From the NCBI GenBank assembly GCA_037957365.1, contig JARHVA010000006.1:10168501-10232500 (forward strand): a stretch of 64,000 nucleotides of DNA, given 5' to 3'. A program made the translations under genes and the position numbers. The notes beneath the pieces are model-generated. The model did not search any database, was not told the DNA's origin, and saw only the letters and a program-made list of their open reading frames with translations. This document shows, piece after piece, positions 10,511 through 22,014 of the stretch. Position 1 is the stretch's first letter, and each line of letters starts with the position of its first letter. Source of the stretch: Torreya grandis. Taxonomy: Eukaryota; Streptophyta; Pinopsida; Cupressales; Taxaceae.

Positions 10511-13144
10511 TTGATTGTTATGTCAGGGAAAGGGCTTTTGATAAATCCCAAGAGTGTGATTGGAAGTGAAAGCACCATTATCCAATGTTATATCCCTATT
10601 CTCCAGCATATTCTCAATTAAATACTTGATTTTGACACATCTTCGTAGATTATGCCCGTTGACCCAATGATAGTCACAAAATTTATTTTCATGATACCAA
10701 TTAGGGTAAGGAATACCTTGTAGATAATGCTTTGGTGTAGGCAAACTAATCATATTAACGATAGCAAGCTTAAGAAATACAAATTTAATAGGTTCTCCTA
10801 GGTCACTAAAGACATGATGTGCAAGCATGATTCTCTTAGGAGGAGGGGTTTGCAATGGTAAGGGTTGTTGTATTTATTGAGCAAGATTTGGTTGTTGTGC
10901 TTGCAACATTGGTTGGAGAGGTTGTTGGGTAGGAGTAAGCTAAAAAGGTGGTGCAGATGATCTCTACACAGTTTGGACATGATGAGATTTGGTTACTCCA
11001 TTTTTCACAACATTCTTATTGCGGTTGAATTGCTTCAGTCTTTCATGGTTATTAGCCTATGCCAGTTGTGATGCTTGTGCTTGGATGGGATGTTGGTCAT
11101 TTCTCTTATTGGCACCTTGATTTTGATTAGTTGAATTGAAATTGATGACTACCTTATTGATGAGTGCCCTCTCAATCAATAAACCTTTATCAATGATCTC
11201 CTTGAACGTATGTGCCTTTGTAATTCTAGATGATAGGCTATCTCACTATGCAAATTTTTAGTAAACATAGCAGCTAATTATTTATCTGGAAAACTATGGG
11301 TGAAATGGCTTGCAAGGGCTCTCCATCACTGTAAATAACTTACAAAACTCTTTCCAGCTTTTTGCTTTGCTTGTGTCAAGTCTACTAATGAAATCCCATG
11401 CTCGAGATTATAAGAAAAGTGTTGCACAAATTTATTAGAAAGATCATCCAAGTCTGTTACTAAATTCTTGGGCAACTTCAAAAACCACTCCAAGGCTTGT
11501 CCTGCCAAGCTCCTTAGAAACAATAAAAAAAGGTATATGTCACTATAATAAAGAATTTGGTCAAATGAGCCTTAGGATCACCCTTCCCTTTGTATTTATC
11601 AAATTTAGGTGGTTCATATCTTGGAGAAAATGGTATCTACAAATACTCTATGTCGAATGGATAGGAGCATACATCATCGAATTTGAACTTTTTGGTCTGC
11701 TTCCCAGCTTGAATGGTAGCAATTGCATCCTTTATCTGTTGCAATTCTTGGGATAGGAAACTAGATGGAATATTGGTTTGAGGGAGAATTTGGATTTGGA
11801 TAGATGGTTGGGAGGTCACAAGTAGAACACTTTGACTAGGGTATGATGGAGATACATGTTGGAGTATATCGGTTTGGTTGGGGAATGGACCAGGAATACA
11901 CATACGTAGATTGGGATGTAATTGAAATTGCATATTTCACTACACGATATTTTGGTTTGGGTTGGTGATAAAGGCTTCACCTGGGGGATTTTTTAGTTGG
12001 GATGGGGGGATATAACTATACTGTGCTTGTTGTGGTTGAAACGAGACATGTTGTCAACTAATCAAACCTTGTTGTTGAGTGGAAACTTGTGGACTAAGAC
12101 CCTATCTCTAGATTTATGGCACATTTCAAACCAATAGTTGTTTAGTAGGTATCTGAGAAACATGGGGACCTCCTTGTTACATGAATCCCTATGAGGAAGT
12201 GAAAGTAGGTTTTATATTTGACATTTGTTGTTGACCAATATTTGCACATTATTGACTAGTCATTGCTTGGTTTTAGATTGGCATATTATTCTATGACTGA
12301 AGAGGTATGTTCATCATTACCTGGCAGGGTGGAACATTTTTTACCCCTAATTGAGGTGGCAATGTATTCATCCTTTATTGTGTTGATACACTAGACTATG
12401 TCTGATTTTGTGGAATACTACTCGCTACCTATTGAGGGGGAATAGGATTTGACACATTCTATTATTGAGGTGTGACATTGGTCATTGTTTGATTACCTAA
12501 CCTCATAGGTTATACATTTGAGGAAGTAGTTGGTTGAGGCTGGGGTGTAGAAAGCCCTACTCCCTAGTATGATGACCTACTCATGGGATTAACTATAGGC
12601 ACATGTTGTTGGCTAGTTGTTTGTATGTTAGTACCACTTTGTCAAGATTTGATGTTGTTTGCACATTGCCCACTACATTTGGCTCACTATTCAGTGTAAA
12701 ATTCAAAGACACTTCTTCAATTACTGGCATATGTATCAAGTTATCCATTGAAGCAGTTTGTATAAACAGGTCAGAACTCAAATTTTCTTGTCCAGTTAAT
12801 TCCATCAACACTCTTGTTGAAGGAACTAGGTCAATGAGAGGCTTACTTACCATGTTCATCTAATTGAAATCATGTGCTAGATTCATATAGGTTTGATATG
12901 TTGTTTGCATTTGGATAAAGTGCTCTTCCATGATGTTTTTACCTCGATCAAATATATTAGGCTCTTGGTACATTGTTTGGACTAGAGCCATAGGATTGCT
13001 AGAAGAACCCTGTTGATCGTAAATGTTATTATGGGGCATTCTTACTAGACTTGGTAAATTTTCATGGGGGAAGTCTTCCAAAAACTTGGCCCCTAGCTCT
13101 ATGGCTCTAACCAAAATCTCATTTTTTTCTCTAACAAATGTCAT
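10480..13144 (-). pseudogene. T1 gag
   Basis: Several frames together cover a gag of Tat type. 12860-13144 is a candidate N-terminal part. 11637-11933 is a Pro/Gln-rich part followed by the start of the capsid core (about 11545-11650, FDKYKGKGDPKAHL). 11326-11523 is the rest of the retrotransposon gag core (FLRSLAGQALEWFLKLP, LSNKFVQHFSY). 10523-10855 carries a CCHC-like knuckle of the form CxYHxxxGHxxxxC (CDYHWVNGHNLRRC) typical of Tat-type gag. Between 11933 and 12860 the frame is broken many times in Gln/Asn/Pro-rich sequence. Gag would form the virus-like particle. Confidence 0.8.
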
Positions 13145-16044
13145 TCAAACAAAAATGGATCATATGTGGAATCCATATTAGTAGAATATAACTATTGAAG
13201 TACTGGCTCATCTACTATAGGTATTATAGCTAAGTATTGTGCAGTTTATTTTTCGTCCTATTCTGTGTAAGATGGTGTGTTAACCAAATAGTTAGCTAAT
13301 GGATCTTAGCTTTGTGCCCCTGATTGAGCATTATAAGAGGGATAAGAATCCATCTTATAAGGAATATTATCCACATAGGGGTCTTGCACCATTTATTCTT
13401 ACGCAACCACATTACTAATCCCTAGATTGTACATGAGTCTGCTATGAGTGTAGGAATACATGTTGGGATCCATATTCAATGTTTTGTAGTAAAAGGTCAA
13501 AGAGTTATACAAACTCTAAAAATGATAGAATCTAAAACAAATGATGCCTTTAACTTGGTCTAGATTTGTCAAAAGGATCAAAAGGTTTATGCAAATATTT
13601 GTGAGGAAACAAGCTAGTGTAAAATATCTAACGTTTCACTGTTTACACAAAGATAAACAAGTAAATGGACCAAAAAATCAAAATGACAAACTCTAAGGTC
13701 GAAGTGTTTCAAATTAGTCTAATCTAAGAATTTAAAAGTTTCTAGGTCTTTTGTCCAAATGCAACATCAAAAGCTAGGCTCAAACAAGGCATGTGCTAGG
13801 ACTCTTGGCCAAATGGCGTCAAAAGCTAGACTTTGAAAATGGATGAAAGTTTTAATCTAATGGATTTGAAACACTTCTAACAAACACTAGGCATTTGATT
13901 CTTGGACATGAACTTGGTCAATTATGTATAAAGTATGAAACAAAAGGCACTTTTAGCAATAGTTTATTTTCTCATAAATAATGGTATAAAACTTCATTTT
14001 TTTGACAAATAGGCTAGACAAAAGTGAACGGTATAACCATTTTAGACAAAAGATCACAAAAGTACACTCGAATTGGTCTGAAAATGTAGGAAAAAATTTA
14101 GAAATCTATGCAAGAGGGTCTATGAAATAATGTTTGAAATGATTTGGGAAGTGTAATGACGTTATACTACCCAAAAGGTGTGATAAAAAAGGTTTGCTTC
14201 AAAAACTTTCTAAGGCAAAGATGTTTTTCCATAATTTTGGTAGCATAACAATACCTTTCTTGACTTAAAATGTTGTTGTGTATAGACTTAAAGTGCAAGT
14301 GTTTAGCACAAAATGGCTTAAGTCTATGAAGTGATGATAATGATTATGAGTCTTAAACAATCTTCAACCTAAATTGGAAATTAAACCTAAGTTCCCTCAA
14401 TTTTAGTGCAAATGGCGAACCCACTTAACACATCAACCTATAAACTTGTAAAGGTGTAATTTTGAATTTAAATTATAAGTGAAGGACTTAAACAACTTTG
14501 TTAAAGGTCTAGACTCAATTGGGCAACCTAACTGCACCAAAGTGGATGATATGACTCTCAATATTTTGATGAACTTTGAACAAGGCAAATGGATGATCAC
14601 GCGGGTAGTATAATGCCTCTTTGTTTAAAGGAAAATGAGGACCAGGTTTGGATTATTTGTTTACACTAAATTTTTGACTCCACACAAGACTTTAAACTAA
14701 GACAAGATCAACTAATTAATCGCCCTTAGATCCTAAACTAACAAGGTTGCTTGGTATTTTTTGGAATCCATCAATATACATCGTTTCAGAGGATTTTAAG
14801 TGTTCATCCAAAAGTAAATGCACATTATATAGTAGAGTTTTTATACCTCCCTTATCTCAAATGATAGTACTGTGACATGGACCTTGAGGCGCATCTTACA
14901 CCAATAATACTTTCACGGCAAGTGGGGATTTGTCTAAAATCTAAAAAAAATCTGAACGATCTAGGGGGATCAATTACACAATGACTTTTAACACCAAACA
15001 ATGCAAAAGAAAAGCACATATTTTGGGTCCATATCACTTGACTTGTTGTAAAAAGGTCTTGTCCTTTTTGCAACCACTACATCCTACTATTTTCTTAGTG
15101 TAGTGTGATGTTCAAAATGCCACTACGTCCCATGTGCAACTCCAAAGGAGCAAAATGAAGTCAATGCCAGGAGATGAAACCCTAGGTCAAAGCTTCCATA
15201 AAGAACTTGCAGGAGGTGATGAAGTCCCCCTCATAAGCCAAGATGCATACAAACAAATAAATCATGAAAATAGAAAGACTTTAGGATCATTTTCAAGGTC
15301 ACCCAAAATTTGATGATTTTTTGGGGAGTGCTTTAGACGACTTTATTTCTAAGCCTTGGACTAGGCTACTTTGCAATAGGAATGGCATTTTTTATTCTAA
15401 GGGTTCCCTATAGGGGACAAATGGAAGAGCATACACGCAACATTCCTTTTTTTGCCAAACAAAATTAATCTAATCAACTATTGCAAATAATAATTGACAA
15501 GTGTGTTCAATTTTAAACCCAAATGAAACGTTTGGTGGTGTTTATTTGACCCCTTGGTCTTAGTTGCAAACTTTGAAAAAAACATCTAAATTCTTTGTTA
15601 AACACCCAAAACAAGGTTCCTAATCAAATTTTAAGCATGTAAAAGTGATTTAAACATGTCTTGAGCAAAAATCCCACTTGGTCTTGCAGCAAAATTGTTA
15701 GCATATCTTTTAGCTTTGAATCCCTTTTAAGTTTGAAACAATAAACTTTGAAAAAGTAGGTCTCGTGTTTGTGTTTTCTGAAATACATAGTGATCAACAT
15801 CGATTATTATCCCTGACGTTAGTTATGGCTAACCAAGATCTAGATCATGTCAATTTTGCTGACCGACGTCGGTTAATCCAAATAACTGATGTCAATATTT
15901 CTATCGATGTTGGTTACTGTGTAAAAACCATGGCAACCAAAAATGGTAAAATAAATTTATAAAATCAATTTGCAAGAGTTTTAAGAGCTCAAAAAAATAT
16001 TTTAGAGTTGTAAAAGGATATCTTTCATGTGTATGATGCGTCTA
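13145..16044 (-). other. T1 leader between PBS and gag
   Basis: About 2.9 kb with no coding motif. Long leaders are usual in Tat/Ogre elements. Around 15790-15920 there are three loosely related blocks with GACGTTAGTTATGG, GACGTCGGTTAATCC and GATGTTGGTTACTG, and a perfect 12-base palindrome (ACCGACGTCGGT, 15862-15873). The rest looks like plain AT-rich sequence. Confidence 0.6.
15862..15873. repeat. 12-base perfect palindrome in T1 leader
   Basis: ACCGACGTCGGT equals its reverse complement. It sits in a block of three related GACGTnnGTTA words close to the PBS. Confidence 0.7.
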
Positions 16045-16062
16045 GTCCCACCGGGCATGCCA
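16045..16062 (-). promoter_or_regulatory. T1 primer-binding site
   Basis: Three bases inside the 5' LTR the minus strand reads TGGCATGCCCGGTGGGAC. A TGG start and its position mark a tRNA primer site. I cannot assign the tRNA with certainty: the G-rich second half recalls Arg or Lys sites but the CATG is unusual. Confidence 0.7.
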
Positions 16063-16065
16063 TAA

Positions 16066-17260
16066 TGTGATCTAGGAATTTGACTCAAGAGAGGATGGTT
16101 AGTATGGTGTTAGTTCCAAAATGAAAACAAAATGAAATAAACACACTAATAGCATAACATCTCTAGGCCTAGACACTAGGGAGAGCTTAGTTAACAAAAC
16201 GTAATGACAAGCACAACAAAAAGCAAAGAATCAAACACAAAAATTCTTTCACCTTCTTTGGATGCTCCAAATGCCTTTGTAGTAGTGGCTTGCTCGGCTT
16301 GTGCTCATGAAATCCTTAGCAATGGAAACTTGACTACTTCCATCTCTCCTTGACACTTTTGGCTAGTGGCTTGGCTTAGAATTAATTTGGCATGGTAACA
16401 CTAGTTACATGAAGATTTTAGAACCAATTTTGCATTATAACTTTGCACAAATTAAGCTTTTAAAAATGATGTTGTGAGGCCTCTTATTTATAGATTTTTG
16501 GATTTGATCAGAATCAACCTAAACCATCCATCTCAAGATTGAGATGTGTGGTTGAAGATTAATTCAATTTTTAGAATTAAGTTTATAATTATCCTCATCA
16601 TGGCATTGGAATAAGGGGCAATTAAGAGGCATGGAGGGCATCATGGAAGGCATTGATGAGGCATGGGGGCATGAATCCTGATACTTATGGCATTTATGAC
16701 CTAGGGATGTCTTCCCAAGAAATGAAGTCACTTGATGATGAAGATATTTAATATTTATTTCCAAAAATAAGTATTCAACAAGTTTTCATGGAATTCTTGA
16801 TTAGGCCTTGATTTGGGTTAATTAGCTCTTAAGCATGATTAAGCACATTATGCACAAATTACTCAAATTAATCAAAATGCCTTGTTATTGGTCCTTATTT
16901 TGATTGGATTGGAATTAGAAGTCATTGTCAGATGTGTTGAATGCACATTCCCATTCAGGATGTTGCCAACAAAAATAAAAAATGTACAAGTCTTGTGCAA
17001 GAGATTTGACAGGTAAGAACAATCTAGAGTACATCGATACAAATTTGGCATTTTGACTTGAAATGAACTGATCAAAGTTAGCTAGCTCATTAATTGCATT
17101 GCCCTATTTAGTGATACTCTGGCCAAAATTGACACTTGAATATGTCAATTTCACATCATTTAACATGTTTTAGCGCTTTTAGGCCAAATTATGCACTTTA
17201 GATGGAAATTGGCCAAAACCCTGATTGAAGGTTATTGGTGGCCAGATTTAGGTGTCTACA
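16066..17260 (-). repeat. T1 5' LTR
   Basis: Partner of 1178-2379, with clean ends TGTGATC and GTGTCTACA on the plus strand (TGTAGACACC to GATCACA on the coding strand). It is 1195 bp long. Promoter and polyadenylation signals should lie inside but I could not place them with confidence. Confidence 0.9.
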
Positions 17261-17313
17261 TATGCACACATTTTATAGGAACATGAGTTACAGGTTTTCA
17301 AGTTTGAGTCATG

Positions 17314-17369
<56 letters not shown>

Positions 17370-17588
17370 TAGCATTCTATATCATGTTGGCATCGATTAG
17401 ATCAAATCATGGAGCATAAACATTGTTGATGCACATACACACTATTTCATTTTTTTATTGTTGGTATCAATGGTACCAAGAAGTGAGCACTTTAAATTTA
17501 TAGATTTATCTACAATGGTTGATCCAGTTAATTAAAGTAATGCACTTGATATTCAATGATTTTCAATGATGTAGGCATTACTCAAAGA
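17261..17588. other. Spacer with (AT)25 tract
   Basis: The first ~45 bases resemble 1107-1160 on the far side of T1. A pure (AT)n tract occupies 17317-17366. The rest up to the copia LTR is AT-rich with no frame. Confidence 0.6.
17317..17366. repeat. (AT)25 microsatellite
   Basis: Uninterrupted AT dinucleotides over 50 bases. Confidence 0.95.
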
Positions 17589-18065
17589 TGTTAGAGTAGT
17601 GTTCCCACTAGATAATTTTTTTTCTAGTTATTTATGGCACTAGTCTAACTTTTATGTTCACACTTAAAATAGTTAAGCTTATTTAGGGAGTGATTTAGAA
17701 TAAGTCCAAGTTGTTATTTGTTTTAACAAACTTGATTCACATATATGTTTTATTTAGCATTTAGCTAATTTTTAGGGATTTAAATTATCCCCTATATTAG
17801 GCTTTCCAAGGTATTATTTAGTTGTGGATAACTTTCTATTAAGCCTATATATTTTTACATGCTCGTAGACTTCATATGAGGATGAGAGAAAGTGAAGAAT
17901 AAAATATTATTTTGGCTTGTATTGCATTCTTTGAAGTAATAATCTTTTCAATTTTTGTTTCCTTATCGTTGAGTGTTTATTATTTGTTGGCAAGAGCTTT
18001 TTTTTATGGTTTTGTTTTCCTATATTGGTCTTGAAGATCACCTATGCCTCCTTCCAACTATGATA
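17589..18065 (+). repeat. Copia LTR, same family as the C1 3' LTR
   Basis: The segment starts TGTTAGAGTAGTGTTC and matches 50114-50530 almost along its whole length (shared blocks include GGGAGTGATTTAGAATAAG, GACTTCATATGAGGATGAGAG and AATCTTTTCAATTT). By eye about 85-90% identical. It is followed at 18067 by a degenerate tRNA-iMet primer site, so this is a 5' LTR, not a solo LTR. The exact 3' end is uncertain (near 18065) and no target-site duplication is evident. Confidence 0.8.
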
Positions 18066-18080
18066 GGGTATCAAAGCTTT
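18066..18080 (+). promoter_or_regulatory. Degenerate tRNA-iMet primer-binding site
   Basis: GGGTATCAAAGC at 18066-18077 differs from the standard plant copia site TGGTATCAGAGC by two bases. Its place just after the copia LTR supports the reading. Confidence 0.65.
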
Positions 18081-19422
18081 GGAGCTTCTCTAGTTGCAAA
18101 TTCTTTGATTTTATCAACATTTAGTAGGAACTTTTGATAGGTGTGTTTTGAGGCTTTATAATCCTCACCATTGTGTTTAGTGGGCCCAAAAACCTACATT
18201 TTGATATAAAACACACCTATATTTAGAAAAGTGTAATTTGCTTGAGTTATTTTGTAGGTTTTTGGTACGCAACAGAGGCTATATAGTTTTGTACAGTGAA
18301 TAATGCTGCATTGATTTATGTGTAAATTAAATAATGTATAAATTGACACATTTTTTGAGGAAAAAAATCAATATAGATCCATACCTTGATGCATTAGTTT
18401 ATGTGCCCATTGCATTAGTTTTTGTGCCATTGTATTGGTTTCAATGCTCACTAACATCACCTACTACCTTCCTGACATCATCAAACTACCAAGCCTAACC
18501 GCTTGATCTAACCATCCATGTGACCAATCCAAAAACCACTAGTGATTAGTACTCACCATTGCACTTGATTTATTAAACTAGTTGTCACTCTAGAGGCCAT
18601 ATCTTGCAAACTCTGAAGCCTAAACACCTCTTATTTTTTGTTGGAATCATGGTTCTGATGCGGACATGGTAAATCTAATATATCATCATTTTTAACTTCA
18701 GATATTTTTTAAAAGGTATAATTTATACCTGTATAACTTGTCTCCTACCTTGGAAAGGCACCTTTGCGAACTCATTACTTGATATTTGTATGGAAATTTA
18801 AAGTGCCATTTTTTTGAAAATGTATTTTTTGCAATCAGAATGCTCTAAAATTCTTAAATTGGACATATACTATAAGGATTTACATAATTTGATGTTTTTT
18901 CCTCTCCCTTGATTTATAACTATAAATTGTAACTCACTGTTGTTCAATCCAAGATCTCTTTCCCAACACCAATTGGATTAGATGCATTGAACAAGTTTGA
19001 AGAATAATTGGGGGACTTGTATCCTCTCATTTTTGGATTATTGTTGAGACAATCTAAGTCATGAGTTGCAGGTTTGGGGATCCATTAGATAGACTGTTTA
19101 AAATAGATCTCCAAGAGATGTAATGCTACCACTAGAGGTCTAATACTAATTTTCTCACTAATTTACATAACTTATACACTCCTAGCTAGACCAATTAAAA
19201 AATATATAATTTCATAGCTCTACTTTACTTCACTTTAGATATTCTAAAAGAAGGAAAAGATCACTTGTTCACAAATAAATATTAAAAGAGAGGGAGGGTA
19301 AGACAAAAAAAAAAAAAAATTGATTAAGGGGACAACACAGATACTTCCAAGATTAAAACATGCCTAAATACAGTTGCACCATTGTATTCCAAGTTTCATG
19401 ATGGCTCAATGTTAAATCACGT

Positions 19423-19424
<2 letters not shown>
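18081..19424. other. AT-rich spacer, no gene
   Basis: No domain seen. It may include the leader of a copia element starting at 17589. At about 18390-18450 there is a three-unit ~22-bp repeat (TGCATTAGTTTATGTGCCCAT and variants). Poly-A of about 15 bases at 19305-19320. Confidence 0.5.

Positions 19425-19504
<80 letters not shown>
19425..19504. repeat. (AG)40 microsatellite
   Basis: Uninterrupted AG dinucleotides over 80 bases; an 80-base pure tract is long and probably length-variable. Confidence 0.95.
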
Positions 19505-19507
<3 letters not shown>

Positions 19508-19699
19508 AAGGAGAAGAGATGAATAAACAATTTTAATGCTCCTTTAATGGAATTGTAAACAAGTATGTATTTAATAGCACACAGGTCCTTACAACCTTTA
19601 ATTAAAGTGAAAGGAGTTCAAGAACCTAACTAAAATAAAAGAAGTGTACACACTAGAATTATGCAATATAAGACTTTTATGACATGCATTATGGTTGAA

Positions 19700-19935
19700 T
19701 CTAATCTTGAAATAGGCTAAATCTGATATCCTAAAATCCTGAAATAGGTTAAGTCTAAAATTTGGTAGAACCCTCCAAAACCTATAATTTGCATCGTAAC
19801 TCCTAGAGGTCTGAAACCCCCCTCAAACATCCTGAAAGTATATACATCAAATATAACTTAAAGTATAATGAAGTAAATGTATATATATAAATGTCAACTT
19901 ACACTTTAATGTTTATTTTATGTATATACTACCAT
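19700..19935 (-). repeat. Dispersed repeat, inverted copy of 44750-44975
   Basis: The reverse complement of about 44750-44975 matches this stretch block by block: CTGAAATAnGGnTAAGTCTAAAAT, CTCCTAGAGGTCTnAAAnC, CTCAAACATCnTGAAAGTATA and AATGTTTATTTTATnTATATnnTnCC. At 44.7 kb the same sequence interrupts an LTR copy, so it behaves like an inserted element. No terminal inverted repeats or coding frame are obvious. Confidence 0.7.
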
Positions 19936-21990
19936 ATTTACCCTTGGTGATTACTTTTACTAATTATCATCATACTTTTCTTAACTACCCATAATCCTAA
20001 AATATCTAAACAAAATCCCTTTTAACCAAGTAAATATGTATCTTTAACCACCTCTCTCATAATCAAAACCCATGTAACAAAAAATAAACCTATTTAGTTT
20101 GCTTAAGCACATGGTTAAAAACAACCAAGTGGAATGTAGCTAAAAAAAAAAGAATCATTATCGATCCTCCCGTGATCAACGTTGATCCATTTTAGATCGA
20201 TGTCAATTATAAAATCTTGCATGTTGCTCTTTGCAATAGATGTTAATTTGACACTAGAATATTGTAGGAATTCTCCCAAATAGGTTGCAAGACGTTACTC
20301 AATTCTTTGATGGTAGGCCTTCTTGCACTCATCAGCATTAGACATTCTTCAACAAACCCAAAAATCCAATATGCGTATCCAGAGAATTGAAGCTTGTTTA
20401 AGATAAATTTATTTGGTTTGTATGTAATATATTATTTTTGTTCTATCATTTATTCTTGTTCAATTCTATCTGAATTCTTAGTCCACCTTAGATCCTTTTG
20501 AATCTATCCTTTAGCATTTTATTTCAGCATCATAACTTTTTGTCATAATTGACATCAATCCTACTTGGAATCAATGTCGATTCATAGAATTGATGTCGAT
20601 CCTAAAGGAATCAAAATCAATCACTCTGTAAACTATTTTGTCTTAAATATGAATCAACTTTAGTAGAATACTAGATAGGAAAATTAAGTATTGAATCTAA
20701 TATTATTATTTGTTTTCTAAAGCATGATCTCTTATCTTTGAATAAGCATATGTTATCTCTTAAATCTATATCTTTAGCATCTTACCATCTTTATTTATGT
20801 CATTTTATTACCATATTAATTGAATAAAGTGGGTTGGCATCCATCTAAGAAAGATCATTGCTTTTCAAAATTGGTTTAGTATCAGGTAACCCACCTACAT
20901 ATCCTATTAATCCAATCATGTCCAAGTTGTCTCTTGTTTGCAGGTAATCCTTTCTAGTCAAAAAGGAGTTCCCACTTCATTGGATCAATGGGGCGTAACC
21001 TCCATCATAGATATTCCTTTTTAAAACCATGTATCATTTCTATTTTTAATAAGTTTATTTATTAATAAAAATGAACAAAAAATACTAAAAAAAGAAGCAC
21101 TTCCTAGTTATTGTAGAAACTTTGTAAAAAAGCACAAATTATAGTCCTATAGCATTATTATTGATCCATTAAATCAAAATAAAATGGAATGCTTACAAGG
21201 CAACCAGATGCATTTACAAAAAAAATCAATCTTACATTAATCCGACAATGTTTGTTTGCAAATCGGGTCAACCCTTCTAACATACTAGGAAGTAGTATAC
21301 ATAGAAGGTAGAGATGGGTCTTTCCTCCTAAAGGCATGAAATACCACTTGGGACCATCATGGCCTAAAATGGTATAACAAAAATATCTCATAAGATTATT
21401 CATTCTATAATATATAAGACAAAACATAATTCCATAACCCACTAAGGAGTCTTGTGGAGTGGTTTGATGTGGACTACATCCTCGCAGTTCTGGAAAGCTT
21501 TGTTGAGCTGCCAATGACCAGTCGATGAGGTTCAACCTTTGTAAGTCAATAAGATACTCATGGAGAAAAGGATTTTATAGAGTTGTAATGCATAGGGAGT
21601 GTTGGAAGCACATGCCTTTTCCTACTTATTTGGCACTATGAATGGCAGAGGGGCTAGCCACATGGTGCCTTGTCAATATCTTTGACTACGTAATCCTTCT
21701 AAAAAAAAGACAAGTGTCTAGCCGTAATGATTTGGGGTCCACCTAATCTTTCACTTATGAATTGAATTTGAAATAAGTGTCCTAATCAAATTCCTTGGAA
21801 TTTTGAGAATTGTCTATTTGTCATTTACTTAGGACCTGTGGACCTTATCCTTAGCTCATGGACCAAAATCGATATGGATGTCAAGTCATCCTTAAATGAT
21901 TGATATATCTTTATACTTCTCTTAGGGCCCATCTTCATGCCTTTAATATGCTTTTTCTAGAGAAAAACATGTGGAACCATTTTGTTGGCT
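19936..21990. other. AT-rich spacer, no convincing gene
   Basis: Around 20160-20640 GATCGATGTCAAT-like words recur, among them the perfect 14-base palindrome GATCAACGTTGATC (20174-20187). A 125-codon minus-strand frame at 21158-21535 has no motif I know and no supporting neighbour; I do not call it a gene. From about 21650 on, words of the form CCACATGTGG announce the minisatellite. Confidence 0.5.
20174..20187. repeat. 14-base perfect palindrome
   Basis: GATCAACGTTGATC equals its reverse complement and lies in a cluster of GATCGATGTC-like words (20160-20640). Confidence 0.7.
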
Positions 21991-22014
21991 TTGGATCCTT
22001 AGTCACTTTATTGT

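Larger units (their letters stand above)
1178..17260 (-). mobile_element. T1: complete decayed Ty3/gypsy Tat-type LTR retrotransposon
   Basis: Two direct repeats of about 1.2 kb (1178-2379 and 16066-17260) bound about 13.7 kb of internal DNA. On the minus strand the order is 5' LTR, PBS, long leader, gag, protease, long linker, RT, RNase H, a second RNase H, integrase, long 3' untranslated region, PPT, 3' LTR. The second RNase H after the RT-RNase H, the protease style (SYNILLGRPWLH) and the long 3' untranslated region are hallmarks of the plant Tat/Ogre lineage. The LTRs run TGTAGACACC to GATCACA on the minus strand. The flanking pentamers TATGT (1173-1177) and TATGC (17261-17265) look like a target-site duplication with one mismatch. 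LTR identity over a sampled 255 bp is about nine in ten, so the insertion is old. Every coding part carries stops or frameshifts. Confidence 0.92.

Noticed and set aside
10241..10569. Two overlapping plus-strand frames with Val/Leu runs
   Set aside because: They are the antisense shadow of the T1 gag zinc-knuckle region and of a GTC/GTT trinucleotide run.
17589..18065. Solo LTR
   Set aside because: A degenerate iMet primer site follows it, so it is the start of an element, not a recombination product.
21158..21535. 125-codon minus-strand frame
   Set aside because: No motif, no neighbours, no clear start context; a frame of this length can occur by chance in 64 kb and this stretch is otherwise non-coding spacer.
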